From Oceanobacter sp. 1_MG-2023 (lineage in GTDB: Bacteria > Pseudomonadota > Gammaproteobacteria > Pseudomonadales > Oceanobacteraceae), in the NCBI RefSeq assembly GCF_030689025.1, contig NZ_JAUYWA010000003.1, positions 1 to 64,000 on the forward strand: a stretch of DNA of 64,000 nucleotides, read 5' to 3'. Both the position numbers and the translations under genes were made by a program. The notes beneath the pieces are model-generated. The model had not been told where the DNA came from and did not search any database. It was given only the letters and a program-made list of their open reading frames with translations. Shown here in pieces: positions 7,390 through 16,456 of the stretch (position 1 is its first letter; the number at the start of each line of letters is the position of its first letter).

Positions 7390-8454
7390 ATGACAACATC
7401 TACTTTGACTTCCCGTTCTGCCAGTAGCAATGACCCGGCAGTCCGACCGATTACTACCCCCGCCATGCTCAAGGCCCGTATGGCATTGAGTGATGGCCTG
7501 CGTATCCAGATTGAGCAGCAACGTCAGCAGATTCGCAACATCCTGAACGGTGATGATTCACGCCTGCTGGTGATTACCGGGCCTTGCTCCATTCATGATG
7601 AAACCGCCGCGCTGGATTACGGCCAGCGGCTGGTCGCCCTGAATAAAGAACTGGGCGACCGTCTGCTGATTGTGATGCGCGCCTACGTCGAGAAACCACG
7701 GACGCATGTGGGCTGGAAAGGACTGGCTTACGACCCGGATTGTAATGGCGAAGGCGATATGCAAGCCGGACTGGAGCGCTCCCGCAAAGTGATGCTGGCA
7801 CTGGCCGAAATGGGTTTGCCACTGGCAACCGAAGCATTGAACCCGCTGGTAATGATGTACCTGGACGACCTGATCAGCTGGACGGCCATTGGTGCCCGCA
7901 CCGCGGAGTCACAGATCCATCGTGAAATGGTCAGCCATCTGGGTATGCCCACCGGATTGAAAAATGGCACCGACGGCTCCATGATGACAGCGATCAATGC
8001 CATGGTGGCCGCCCGTCATAGCCACCACACGCTGGGGGTGGATTGCCATGGTCAAATGGCCATGCTGACCACTCCGGGCAATCCGGATACCCATATTGTC
8101 CTGCGTGGCGGCAATGGCCTGACGAACTACGATGCCGACAGCATTGCATCGGCACAACAGCAGTTACAGGCGGCTGGCTGTCATGTTGGTGTACTGGTGG
8201 ATTGCAGCCATGCCAATGCCTGCAAGCAGCATCGTCGCCAAACCGCCATTGCGCTGGATGTGGTGGCGCAGCGGCTGGCAGGTAATGAGCGGATTCTGGG
8301 GGTGATGCTGGAAAGCTTCATCAACGAAGGCAACCAGAAAATGTCGGCCAATCTGGTGTACGGCCAGTCCATTACCGATCCTTGTCTGGGATGGGATCAG
8401 ACCGAAGTCCTGTTGCGTGAAATGCATCAGCAACTGGGCGAGATCAAACCGTGA
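7390..8454 (+). CDS. aroG: 3-deoxy-7-phosphoheptulonate (DAHP) synthase, class I AroF/G/H type
   Basis: Condenses phosphoenolpyruvate and erythrose 4-phosphate, the committed step of the shikimate pathway. The 354-residue protein carries the family signatures ITGPCSIHD near residue 60, MRAYVEKPRTHVGWKG for substrate binding, GARTAESQIHREM, and VDCSHANACKQ near residue 280. The ATG at 7390 follows a GAGGA ribosome binding site and gives the usual 350-residue length. Which amino acid inhibits it cannot be told safely from the sequence. The upstream leader implies control by aromatic amino acid supply. It ends one base before the convergent TauE-like gene. Confidence 0.95.
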   Translation: MTTSTLTSRSASSNDPAVRPITTPAMLKARMALSDGLRIQIEQQRQQIRNILNGDDSRLLVITGPCSIHDETAALDYGQRLVALNKELGDRLLIVMRAYVEKPRTHVGWKGLAYDPDCNGEGDMQAGLERSRKVMLALAEMGLPLATEALNPLVMMYLDDLISWTAIGARTAESQIHREMVSHLGMPTGLKNGTDGSMMTAINAMVAARHSHHTLGVDCHGQMAMLTTPGNPDTHIVLRGGNGLTNYDADSIASAQQQLQAAGCHVGVLVDCSHANACKQHRRQTAIALDVVAQRLAGNERILGVMLESFINEGNQKMSANLVYGQSITDPCLGWDQTEVLLREMHQQLGEIKP

Positions 8455-8455
8455 C

Positions 8456-9214
8456 TCACATACTCTGCCAGCCCTGCCAGAGCAGGCGCAGGGCGAGCAG
8501 AGTAACCACAATCCGGAAGGTCTGTTTAAACCAGCGGCCCGGAATACGGTTTAACAGTTTCAGCCCCAGCCAGGTGCCCATGGTGCCACTGAGAACCATC
8601 AGCAGCACCAGTGGCAGCCACTCCCAGAAAGCAAAACCAATGGTGCCGAATACCACAGCCTTGAACGAATGTTGCAGCGTCATACAGGTCGCAAAGGTAC
8701 TGGTGAGCTGTAATTTGCTGTAGTTGTTGCGATGCACAAAACCGGCTACCAGTGGCCCGGTGGCACCAACAAACATGGTGAGGAAGGTTGTCAAGGCGCC
8801 GGCAAATACCCGTCCTGTTGAGCTGAGCTGACGTTTGCCTGGCTTGTTGCCCCACACCAGAAACAGAATAAAACCCGCCACCGCAAACTGAATCAGGTAC
8901 AGCGGCAATTGCACCACGACCACACTGGCCAGTCCGGCTCCCAGCAATGCCCCGATACTGAAATACCTCAGCATGGCCCAGTCGATATGACGCCAGGTCA
9001 TCACCATGCGATTACCATTGGAACCCAGCTGCACCAGACCATGTACCGGAATCAGGGCGTTGACGGGTAGCAGTGACGCCATGACTGCCAATAGCAGCAG
9101 GCCACCACCAATACCGACAGCAGCCGTCATCAGTGACGTAAACCCGGCCACTGCGATCAGGATAATGGCCGCTGTCAGCGACAGGTCGGCGGGAGTGAGC
9201 AGTTCAAGTAACAT
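8456..9214 (-). CDS. TauE/SafE (TSUP) family membrane permease
   Basis: A 252-residue inner-membrane protein of the sulfite exporter TauE/SafE family, with about seven to eight hydrophobic helices. The N-terminal AVGIGGGLLLLAVM matches the glycine-rich first repeat and a second repeat follows after residue 130 (FVGATGPLVAGFV). Members move sulfite, sulfoacetate, thiosulfate or other organic anions, but the substrate cannot be read here. It is convergent with aroG and separated from the PepSY gene by 72 bp, so no functional partner is evident. Confidence 0.85.
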   Translation of the reverse strand: MLLELLTPADLSLTAAIILIAVAGFTSLMTAAVGIGGGLLLLAVMASLLPVNALIPVHGLVQLGSNGNRMVMTWRHIDWAMLRYFSIGALLGAGLASVVVVQLPLYLIQFAVAGFILFLVWGNKPGKRQLSSTGRVFAGALTTFLTMFVGATGPLVAGFVHRNNYSKLQLTSTFATCMTLQHSFKAVVFGTIGFAFWEWLPLVLLMVLSGTMGTWLGLKLLNRIPGRWFKQTFRIVVTLLALRLLWQGWQSM

Positions 9215-9286
9215 GGCCAGTATCTCCGTTGACGATCGGGTATCGGTATTGTTAGCAAGGTGGCGTTTTGCGGTGATGTCTAAAGG

Positions 9287-10090
9287 TTACATTCCGGGCT
9301 TGTGGCGCCGCGGCTTCTGTCGACTACAACCATGACGACCATGGCGTCCGCCGCGTTTTAGCCAGGCGCGCTTCAGCCAGGTGAGGGTACCGCTCAAGGC
9401 CAGAAATATCAGCACAAGGCTGACCGCATCCACCACCCAGACGCCCACCTCGCCAAACAGACGGCCGCTGTGTAAATCCAGCAGCAAGCGTTCGCGGGAA
9501 ATCCCCGGCAAGGGCTTGTCCTTGTTCAGAGACTCGACCAGTTCAGCAGGCAAGGGAGTGAGAGTGGCCCAAGGCGAGTCCGCTGTCGGGACGGATTCGG
9601 GTGGTAGTGGTTGCCAGCTCCAGCTGTTGTTATCGAGATAATAGGGTGGGCTGGACAGCAGCAGGGCATCTTGATCCGGCAGCATGCCCAGTGTGCTGGC
9701 TTGCAGTGGCAGACTGCCCAGTTCTTCAACCAGTTGGCCATCAGGCAAATACAGGGCAATGCGGTTATTACACAGCAAGGCAATGGTTTCTTGCCAACGC
9801 AAGGCACCCAACAAGGGCTGATCGCAGTGGCCGATGGCATCGTGATCCAGATACAGGGTGTCGCCAACCTGACTGACCCAGTGATCCCCAGCGGCAAACC
9901 CTTGCTCGACAGTGGTGTCCTGAATGCCATACAGCCAGGCAATCCAGGAGGAATAGACCGGTGTTTTGGCCCATCCCAGTGACTGGCTGTGATTGATCAG
10001 GATGCCGGTAATGGCCAGCATCAATAGAACCGGCAGGATGATCAGGCCGCCGCGGCGATGCCAATGAATCAGAAAAGGAACAAGTTTCAA
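9287..10090 (-). CDS. PepSY-associated transmembrane protein
   Basis: A 267-residue inner-membrane protein with an N-terminal helix (IHWHRRGGLIILPVLLMLAITGILINHS), a periplasmic domain of about 170 residues, and a C-terminal helix (WVVDAVSLVLIFLALSGTLTWL) followed by a basic tail. The two-helix plan with His-rich IHWHRR and the late W-VDA-SL motif matches the PepSY_TM family, often linked to iron uptake or membrane electron transfer. It is the third gene of a minus-strand operon after the di-haem peroxidase and the FMN-binding protein, which supports a redox role. Confidence 0.75.
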   Translation of the reverse strand: MKLVPFLIHWHRRGGLIILPVLLMLAITGILINHSQSLGWAKTPVYSSWIAWLYGIQDTTVEQGFAAGDHWVSQVGDTLYLDHDAIGHCDQPLLGALRWQETIALLCNNRIALYLPDGQLVEELGSLPLQASTLGMLPDQDALLLSSPPYYLDNNSWSWQPLPPESVPTADSPWATLTPLPAELVESLNKDKPLPGISRERLLLDLHSGRLFGEVGVWVVDAVSLVLIFLALSGTLTWLKRAWLKRGGRHGRHGCSRQKPRRHKPGM

Positions 10091-10110
10091 AACAGAGCCT
10101 GTATCAGGAG

Positions 10111-10650
10111 TCAGGGTTGGGTGGCGGCCTGATTGTGGCTGACCCCGGTTTGCTCTGCAAGATACAGTGCCAGACGGGCGACATTGGTTACGGCCCGCAC
10201 CGACAAGGTTGCACCGGTAATGCCGTCGATATGCTGGCTGAGTTGTTGGGACTTGTCCAGCCTCGCCCCGGTAAACTGGTCAGTAAAAAACGGGTAGCGT
10301 ACTTCCCAGCCACGGGATTCGAGAAACGCCAGTACCGCGACCGATTGTATCTGGTTATCGGTAATCACCACGCCGATGGTGATTGGCTTCTCTTTGCCAA
10401 TCTCTTGCAGAATCCAGGCGCTGGTGGTGTCGGCTTGCCAGTATCGTACCCGCAAACCAACGTAAGAATGGCCGAGCAAGGCGGTGGCGGCTTCTTTATG
10501 TTCCGGTTTGAGCCACAGGGTTTTGGCCGCTGCTGGCTGCTCGCCAAACGCCTGTGACAGGAACGCTTCCTGACTGAGGTAGTTGTCGGCGCTGGCCATG
10601 CTGGCCAGGCACCATAATGTCAGGCTCCAGAGAATATTATTCCGTTTCAC
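10111..10650 (-). CDS. Periplasmic FMN-binding domain protein
   Basis: A 179-residue exported protein with a signal peptide ending near ASMASA. The C-terminal part contains the FMN-binding fold of the RnfG/NqrC type, with DGITGATLSVRAV near residue 145. The threonine in the GAT motif is the residue that takes covalent FMN through a phosphoester bond in the family. The start overlaps the end of the upstream di-haem peroxidase gene by 14 bp. With the PepSY membrane protein downstream it probably forms an electron-transfer relay at the outer face of the inner membrane. That coupling is inferred from gene order. Confidence 0.82.
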   Translation of the reverse strand: MKRNNILWSLTLWCLASMASADNYLSQEAFLSQAFGEQPAAAKTLWLKPEHKEAATALLGHSYVGLRVRYWQADTTSAWILQEIGKEKPITIGVVITDNQIQSVAVLAFLESRGWEVRYPFFTDQFTGARLDKSQQLSQHIDGITGATLSVRAVTNVARLALYLAEQTGVSHNQAATQP

Positions 10651-11869
10651 AGTTTTCCCACTCGGCGTCAGAAATCAGGCTTTCATAGCGGGCATCGGTG
10701 AGCGTCATCATAAAACAGACCAGTGCTTCGACGTCATCGTCATCGAACAGGCTGCCATCCTGCAGTTCGGTCAGGCTGATGGTCTCGCTGATTTCCGGCT
10801 CCGCCCATTCCACACCGGTTTCAGGGTTGATTGTGTAGCGGCTGCCCGTGAGCCAGTGATCGTAAAACTTGACGACTGTGGCCAGCTCATTAAACACGCC
10901 GTTATGCATATAAGGCGCAGTGATGGCGACGTTACGCAGCGTTGGTACCTTGAATTTACCGGCTTCGGTATCGGCGGTGACGGCGCTGTTGTTTAATTGC
11001 AAACCGGTATCAATAAAGTCATCGTCCGAGCCATTGGCCAGCCGTACTGCGGTATTCACCGGGACACCAATATTGTGGTACTCATAGCCGGTAAAGGTCT
11101 CGCCGCTGTAGCCCTGGGACTTGAGTTGGTGACACGTGGCGCAGTTGGTGAATTGCTGGGAGAAAAACAGCACCTTGCCCGAGGCGACTTTGGATAATAC
11201 GCCGTAATCGTAGTAGTCCTCATCATTTGAACTCAGTTGTGAACGATCGTATTTGGAATCGAAGGGGGCAAAAACATCCGTTGCCTCAAAGGTGGCAATG
11301 GCGTCGGTCATGGCTTCGTAAGCGGTATCGGTATCGTCAAACACATCGGTACCATACAAGGATTCGAAGGCTGCAATATAATCTTCATCTTCTAACAGGC
11401 GTTCGACTACGCTGGCGCGATCTGCCATGCCCATTTCAATCGGGTTTAATGGCGGGCCACCGGCCTGATCGGCGAGTGTGGAAGAGCGGCCATCATGAAA
11501 CTGACCGCCCAGCCAGCCACTGTAATCGGACTGGCTGCTGTTGAAGCGACTGCGCGTACCTTCCTGAAACTCCGGTGACAGTGAGGCGTACAGCACCGTT
11601 GGTGCATTACGATCTCCCAGGGATACATCGTCATCACCAAGTGATACGGCAGCAGTCAGCCCGTTGTCATCTTCGCGGCTGTCGGTAAAGGCCTTGTCGG
11701 CATCGTGACAGCTGGCACAGGACTGGGTGCGGTTGAATGAGAGATTGGTATCGTTGAACAGGCTTTCGCCGAGGGCTGCCTTGCTTTCGAAGGCAAGGCT
11801 TGACGAATCAGACGAACTGCCACAACTGCTCAGTAGCAGCGCCAACAATAAAATTGAATACTTTTTCAC
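10637..11869 (-). CDS. Di-haem cytochrome c peroxidase-like lipoprotein (CCP/MauG family)
   Basis: A 410-residue periplasmic lipoprotein with two c-type haem motifs, CASCH in the first third and CATCH near the middle. This matches the CCP/MauG architecture (FNDTNLSFNRTQSCASCHD; FTNCATCHQ; PTLRNVAITAPYMHNG with the distal ligand region). The lipobox is LLSSCGSS. The frame opens further upstream at 11920, but the GTG at 11869 is chosen because GGAG lies five bases before it and the signal peptide then begins with a Lys-Lys n-region. Some relatives oxidise protein residues or metals rather than reduce peroxide, so the substrate is uncertain. It heads the minus-strand operon and is divergent from an imelysin gene. 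Confidence 0.87.
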   Translation of the reverse strand: MKKYSILLLALLLSSCGSSSDSSSLAFESKAALGESLFNDTNLSFNRTQSCASCHDADKAFTDSREDDNGLTAAVSLGDDDVSLGDRNAPTVLYASLSPEFQEGTRSRFNSSQSDYSGWLGGQFHDGRSSTLADQAGGPPLNPIEMGMADRASVVERLLEDEDYIAAFESLYGTDVFDDTDTAYEAMTDAIATFEATDVFAPFDSKYDRSQLSSNDEDYYDYGVLSKVASGKVLFFSQQFTNCATCHQLKSQGYSGETFTGYEYHNIGVPVNTAVRLANGSDDDFIDTGLQLNNSAVTADTEAGKFKVPTLRNVAITAPYMHNGVFNELATVVKFYDHWLTGSRYTINPETGVEWAEPEISETISLTELQDGSLFDDDDVEALVCFMMTLTDARYESLISDAEWENCETE

Positions 11870-12024
11870 GGTGACTCCGGTATTGCCCATTCCCTTGGGG
11901 TAATGGCTGATAAATCGCATGGTGGCTGGTTGCTCTTGTCTGTTGTGATCCCCGGCTTGTTGTGGTGATCAGGAAGGCTGCTACCAAGGTGGCCAGTTTA
12001 GCATGCGTCAATAATCCTGCTAAC

Positions 12025-12069
12025 GATAATGCAATCCCAAGTCTATTTGTAAATCATTTGCATTAGTAA
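12025..12069. promoter_or_regulatory. Putative Fur-box region between divergent iron/redox operons
   Basis: The 310-bp gap between the di-haem peroxidase and imelysin genes is AT-rich. It contains GATAATGCAAT (from 12025) and TGTAAATCATTTGCATTAG (from about 12049), which resemble overlapping GATAAT-type Fur hexamers. Iron repression would suit the imelysin operon. The match is imperfect and judged by eye. Confidence 0.4.
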
Positions 12070-12179
12070 TATGATCTCAATCAAATCGAATCGGAACTAT
12101 TTCGTTTTAATGTAAATGAGATGTTATCCGAAAGACAAATAGTCCGCCAAATTCCTTTATTGCCAGATCGGAGTGTTAA

Positions 12180-13661
12180 ATGATGAAACTGACCTCGCTT
12201 GCTGCGGCTATCGCCGTAACTTCCCTGTTAACTGCTTGTGGCAGTAGCTCAGACAGCTCTTCGTCTGATTCCGTTATCAATGTTGATAACGTCAGCAAGG
12301 TGTTGGAAACCAACGCTGATATTGCCTACGCCGCTTATTCAGATGCCGTGACCACGGCCAAAGCATTACAAACCGCCTTGCAAACCTTCCGCGAAGATCC
12401 GACCGAAGAGAACTTTGTTGCCGCTAAAACCGCCTGGCTGGTTGCGCGTGAACCTTATGGCCAGACTGAAGTTTATCGCTTCCGCCTGAGCCCGATTGAC
12501 TCTACCGACTACAGCTCGGAAGACGGCCCGGAAGGTGATATCAATGCCTGGCCATTAGGTGAAGCCCTGATCGACTATGTGCAGACCAACGATACTGACT
12601 TTGGCACCGATCAGGTGGGCGTAACCGCCAACTCGGCTGGCATTAATGGTGGTGGTGCCTTGACGGCAGCCGATGCGGAAGATCAGTCGAATAACATCAT
12701 TGGTGATGTAACGATTGATATCACTGCCGACCTGTTGGCCAATACTGCCACCGCCGATGACGAGCATGATGTGATTGCCGGATACCACGCAATTGAATTC
12801 CTGCTTTGGGGACAGGACCTGAACAATGATGGTGAAACCACTGATGGTACGGATCGTGATGAGGCGGTGAAAGTCAATACCGCTACTAACTACGCGGAAG
12901 GCGGTGACCGTCCTTTGAGTGACCTGGCTGAAGGCTATTCTGAGACCGACACTTACGACAGCAGCAATTTGTCCAACCGTCGTCACAAATTTATGGAAGT
13001 GGCGGTTGAGAAGCTGATCGACGATTTGGAAACTGTTCGTGATGGATGGGCTGACGGTGCTTCATACCGCACTGAGTTTACCACCATCAGCAGCGAAGAT
13101 GACGCCAAACAGAAGCTGGCCGAAATCCTCACCGGTATGGGTACATTGTCTGAAGGCGAGCTGGCGGGTGAGCGGATGCAGATTGCCTTTTCTTCCAACT
13201 CCCAGGAAGACGAGCATTCTTGCTTCTCGGATAACACGCACCGCGATATCTGGCTGAATGCCGAAGGCGTCTCCAACAGCTATTACGGTGAATACGCCGG
13301 TTACGACAGCACATTGGACGGCACTGACGATGTGACGACCAATGCGGTAAGTGGTTATGGTCTTGATGATTACCTGGCTGATGCCGGCCTGACAGAGGTA
13401 GCGGCTTCCATGGTAACGGCGTTGAGCACCACCAGCACCGCTTACGAAAGCATTGATAGCCTGGCCCGTGAAGGTACCCCCTTCGACGTACAGATCATGG
13501 ACGCTACCACCGAGGAGCCAGCCTACGATACAATCAAGGCGCTGAACGCTCAATCAACCGTGATTGCCGATGTTGCTGAAGCGCTTGAGATCGACGGCGA
13601 TGTGGTTGTCGATGTTGATGCTTCCGAGTGTGATACCACTGATCCAACCACTGAGTGCTAA
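12180..13661 (+). CDS. Imelysin-family lipoprotein (IrpA/ICMP-like)
   Basis: A 493-residue exported lipoprotein (lipobox SLLTACGSSS) with the imelysin fold. The diagnostic GxHxxE motif is present as AGYHAIEFLLWGQDLN near residue 200, and the N-terminal repeat shows WLVAREPYGQTEVYRF. Family members are periplasmic or outer-membrane-attached proteins induced by low iron and implicated in iron acquisition; a peptidase role (M75) is disputed. GGAG lies six bases before the ATG at 12180. It is the first of five co-directional genes that include a second imelysin, two haem or Tat proteins and a porin. Confidence 0.9.
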   Translation: MMKLTSLAAAIAVTSLLTACGSSSDSSSSDSVINVDNVSKVLETNADIAYAAYSDAVTTAKALQTALQTFREDPTEENFVAAKTAWLVAREPYGQTEVYRFRLSPIDSTDYSSEDGPEGDINAWPLGEALIDYVQTNDTDFGTDQVGVTANSAGINGGGALTAADAEDQSNNIIGDVTIDITADLLANTATADDEHDVIAGYHAIEFLLWGQDLNNDGETTDGTDRDEAVKVNTATNYAEGGDRPLSDLAEGYSETDTYDSSNLSNRRHKFMEVAVEKLIDDLETVRDGWADGASYRTEFTTISSEDDAKQKLAEILTGMGTLSEGELAGERMQIAFSSNSQEDEHSCFSDNTHRDIWLNAEGVSNSYYGEYAGYDSTLDGTDDVTTNAVSGYGLDDYLADAGLTEVAASMVTALSTTSTAYESIDSLAREGTPFDVQIMDATTEEPAYDTIKALNAQSTVIADVAEALEIDGDVVVDVDASECDTTDPTTEC

Positions 13662-13698
13662 TCTCAATGGCTGATCAATTGTTGACGGAGGCTGGCTG

Positions 13699-15210
13699 AT
13701 GCGCCGTCTCTGTTTTCACCTGAAGCCGGGTTTATCCCGGCTTTTTGGCATCTTTATGTTGGCAGTGTGGGTTGTTGCCAGCAGTGGTTGTTTCGAGCAG
13801 ATACCGGAGCCTGAACCGGCAGAAACACGCCCTGGTGGGGCTGCGACAACCTCGATTATCCCGTTCCCGGAACTGGACAAGGTAACACCTAATTTGCCAG
13901 AGCAAGAGCGGCCGCTGTTTTATGCCGGTCGGGCCTTGGCGCACCAACCCTGGGTCAAGGCACCTACTATTACCGATGCACGTGATGGACTGGGGCCGAT
14001 TTATAACGCCCGTGGTTGTCTCGCTTGCCATATTCGGGGCGGTAAAAGCCGTATGCCGGATAATGCCGATACCCCTTTGTTTGGGCCACTGATTCGTATG
14101 AGTGTGGTGTTGGATGATGCCGCCGCCATGACAGCGGCTGCAAACAGCCATGACGGTGTTATTCCTGACCCCGTGTATGGCGACCAGTTACAAACCCAAT
14201 CAATTGCCCTGATGCACCAGTTACGTCAAGCCACACCAACGGCCATGGCTGAGCAACAACAGGTGCCACCAGAAGCATATGCCTATATCACATGGCATGA
14301 ACAAGCTTTTATATACCCGGATGGCAGCAGCGTCAGTTTGCGCAAGCCGGAGCTGGATTTGCGTTACGCCGCTTATGGGGACTTCGACACTAACACCCGT
14401 TTTAGTGTGCGCAATGCGCCGGCGATCCACGGGATGGGGTTGCTGGAATTGATCGCACAGTCCGACTTGGAAGCCCTGGCCGATCCGGAAGACGCTGATG
14501 GTAATGGCATTTCCGGTCGACAGAACCGGGTTTGGGATGCCAGAAGCCAGCGCTGGCTACCAGGCCGCTTTGGCCACAAGGCCAACCGTCCCAACATGGA
14601 CATGATTGTCGCGTCGGCATTTGCCAATGATATTGGTATCAGTAATCCACTGTTTCCATCCCAGCCCTGTACGGCGTATCAGCCACTGTGTGAGCAACAA
14701 AGAAATGGAAATGATAGTCAGGGAATGGAATTACCTGATAATCTTTTGCGCCTGGTCACGAATTTCACTCGCAATCTGGGTGTGCCCCAGCGGCGGAATG
14801 TTGATAATGCCGAGGTCCTCGAAGGACGTACGCTTTTTTATGCCACCGGGTGTGTGGCGTGCCATCAGCCAAGCTATACCACCGTCGCCAGCACAACACA
14901 GCCACACTTGGGCAATCAGCGTATCTGGCCTTATACCGACCTGCTATTACATGATATGGGGCCGGCACTGGCCGATGGTCGCCCAGACTTTGCTGCCAGT
15001 GGCAGTGAATGGCGCACGCCACCCTTGTGGGGCGTCGGCTTGATGGCGCGAGTCAACGGCAGTCAGCAATATTTGCACGATGGCCGGGCTCGCAGCATTG
15101 AAGAGGCGATTCTGTGGCATGGTGGCGAAGCCGCCATGGCACGCCAGAAATTCGCGGATCTAAGCGCCGAAGAGCGTCATAATCTGCTTCAGTTTGTTGA
15201 ATCACTCTAG
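13699..15210 (+). CDS. Di-haem oxidoreductase, DUF1111 family lipoprotein
   Basis: A 503-residue periplasmic lipoprotein with a signal ending ASSGC. It has two c-type haem motifs: CLACH in GPIYNARGCLACHIRGG near residue 110, and CVACH in YATGCVACHQPSY near residue 390. The family (formerly thiol oxidoreductase) is regularly found next to imelysin genes in gammaproteobacteria. The C-terminal GVGLMARVNG and FLHDGRAR-like segment (YLHDGRARSIEEAILWHGGEA) is characteristic. A GGAGG ribosome binding site precedes the ATG. It probably oxidises or reduces a metal or protein substrate together with the imelysins, but no direct activity can be read. Confidence 0.88.
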   Translation: MRRLCFHLKPGLSRLFGIFMLAVWVVASSGCFEQIPEPEPAETRPGGAATTSIIPFPELDKVTPNLPEQERPLFYAGRALAHQPWVKAPTITDARDGLGPIYNARGCLACHIRGGKSRMPDNADTPLFGPLIRMSVVLDDAAAMTAAANSHDGVIPDPVYGDQLQTQSIALMHQLRQATPTAMAEQQQVPPEAYAYITWHEQAFIYPDGSSVSLRKPELDLRYAAYGDFDTNTRFSVRNAPAIHGMGLLELIAQSDLEALADPEDADGNGISGRQNRVWDARSQRWLPGRFGHKANRPNMDMIVASAFANDIGISNPLFPSQPCTAYQPLCEQQRNGNDSQGMELPDNLLRLVTNFTRNLGVPQRRNVDNAEVLEGRTLFYATGCVACHQPSYTTVASTTQPHLGNQRIWPYTDLLLHDMGPALADGRPDFAASGSEWRTPPLWGVGLMARVNGSQQYLHDGRARSIEEAILWHGGEAAMARQKFADLSAEERHNLLQFVESL

Positions 15211-15224
15211 ATGGGAGAACCGTG

Positions 15225-16436
15225 ATGTCAGCGGATTCAGCATCATCAGGATTAGCACAGGACCCGTCACGACGGCGTCTGTTGGGAGGAGTCGCCAGTG
15301 CCCTGGCGGCCTCCGCCTTGCCAGGAACGGCATTTGCGGCAACATCGGCCAGTCGGTATTCGACCAGCGCAGTCGTCACCGGCACCGAAGCCTGGGTCAG
15401 TGCCGAAGGCGATGGCGAAGACGGCTATTTTGCCAGCTGGATTGTCGATGGCGAGCGGCGTGCTGAGTTGCACTCTGCCAGCAGTGGTTTTCGTGGCCAT
15501 GGTTTGGCCCAACACCCACAGCGTCTGGATCAGGCGGTCATGTTTGCCCGTCGGCCAGGCACCCAGGCGTTGGTGCTTAACCTGCTGGATGGTTCCGTCG
15601 AACAGGTGATCGAGTGCACCACTGGCCATCATATGCACGGTCATGGGTGTTTCAGTCCGGATGGTCAGCATTTGTTGACCACCGAGTCGGATTACCGCAC
15701 TGGCACCGGCAAGCTGATGGTGCGCAATACGGTTAACTGGCAGCTCGAGGCCGAATATCTGACCCATGGTATCGGCCCCCACGATGTCCACGTGATGCCG
15801 GATGGCCAGTCGCTAGTGGTTGCCAATGGCGGTTTGCTGACGCATCCAGACAGTGGTCGCAAGGTGCTGAATCTGGACACCATGGATCCATCGCTGGTGT
15901 ATCTGTCACTCGCTAATGGCACCCTGATCAGTCAGCATCGCTTGCCGGAAAGCAAAGCCAGTATTCGTCACCTGGCATTGGCGGACGATGGCACCGTTGC
16001 CATTGCGACCCAATTGCAGCGCCCGGCGATGCACAGTCATGCACTGGTACCTCTGGCGGCAATACATAAACCTGGTCAACCGCTGGTTACGCTGCAAGGG
16101 CCGGAAACCCTGATCCTTAAATTTAACGATTATATGGGTAGTGCTGCCTTGCACAATGGAGAGCGTATTGCGGCATTTTCCAGCCCGCGGGGCGATCTGG
16201 TGGCATTCTGGCATCTGGATACGCACCAGCTGGTTGGCTATCACGCCTTTTTTGATGTCTGTGGCCTGACCGTCAGCCGTGACCAGCAGTACTTTGTATT
16301 GAGTAATTCCCGTGGTGATGTGCGCATGATTGATGTCCGCAGCCTGAAAGAAGACCGCGCCATGCGGCGCTCATTTGCTGGCCGTCACTGGGACAATCAT
16401 ATGTTTACCTTTACCCTACCAGACCAATCTGTATGA
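15225..16436 (+). CDS. Tat-exported DUF1513 protein (beta-propeller-like)
   Basis: A 403-residue protein with a twin-arginine signal: SRRRLLGG followed by a hydrophobic stretch ending GTAFA. The mature part belongs to DUF1513, with repeated segments such as RGHGLAQHP, GHHMHGHGCFSPDG, GIGPHDVHVMPDG and CGLTVSRD that suggest a WD/YVTN-type propeller. ATG 15225 is used; a GTG three bases earlier is the alternative. GGGAG lies upstream. The Tat route implies folding, possibly with a cofactor, before export. It is consistently co-located with imelysins in other genomes, so it likely works in the same periplasmic iron-related process; its exact role is unknown. Confidence 0.85.
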   Translation: MSADSASSGLAQDPSRRRLLGGVASALAASALPGTAFAATSASRYSTSAVVTGTEAWVSAEGDGEDGYFASWIVDGERRAELHSASSGFRGHGLAQHPQRLDQAVMFARRPGTQALVLNLLDGSVEQVIECTTGHHMHGHGCFSPDGQHLLTTESDYRTGTGKLMVRNTVNWQLEAEYLTHGIGPHDVHVMPDGQSLVVANGGLLTHPDSGRKVLNLDTMDPSLVYLSLANGTLISQHRLPESKASIRHLALADDGTVAIATQLQRPAMHSHALVPLAAIHKPGQPLVTLQGPETLILKFNDYMGSAALHNGERIAAFSSPRGDLVAFWHLDTHQLVGYHAFFDVCGLTVSRDQQYFVLSNSRGDVRMIDVRSLKEDRAMRRSFAGRHWDNHMFTFTLPDQSV

Positions 16437-16456
16437 CCTTGATAAAGAGAATCCCG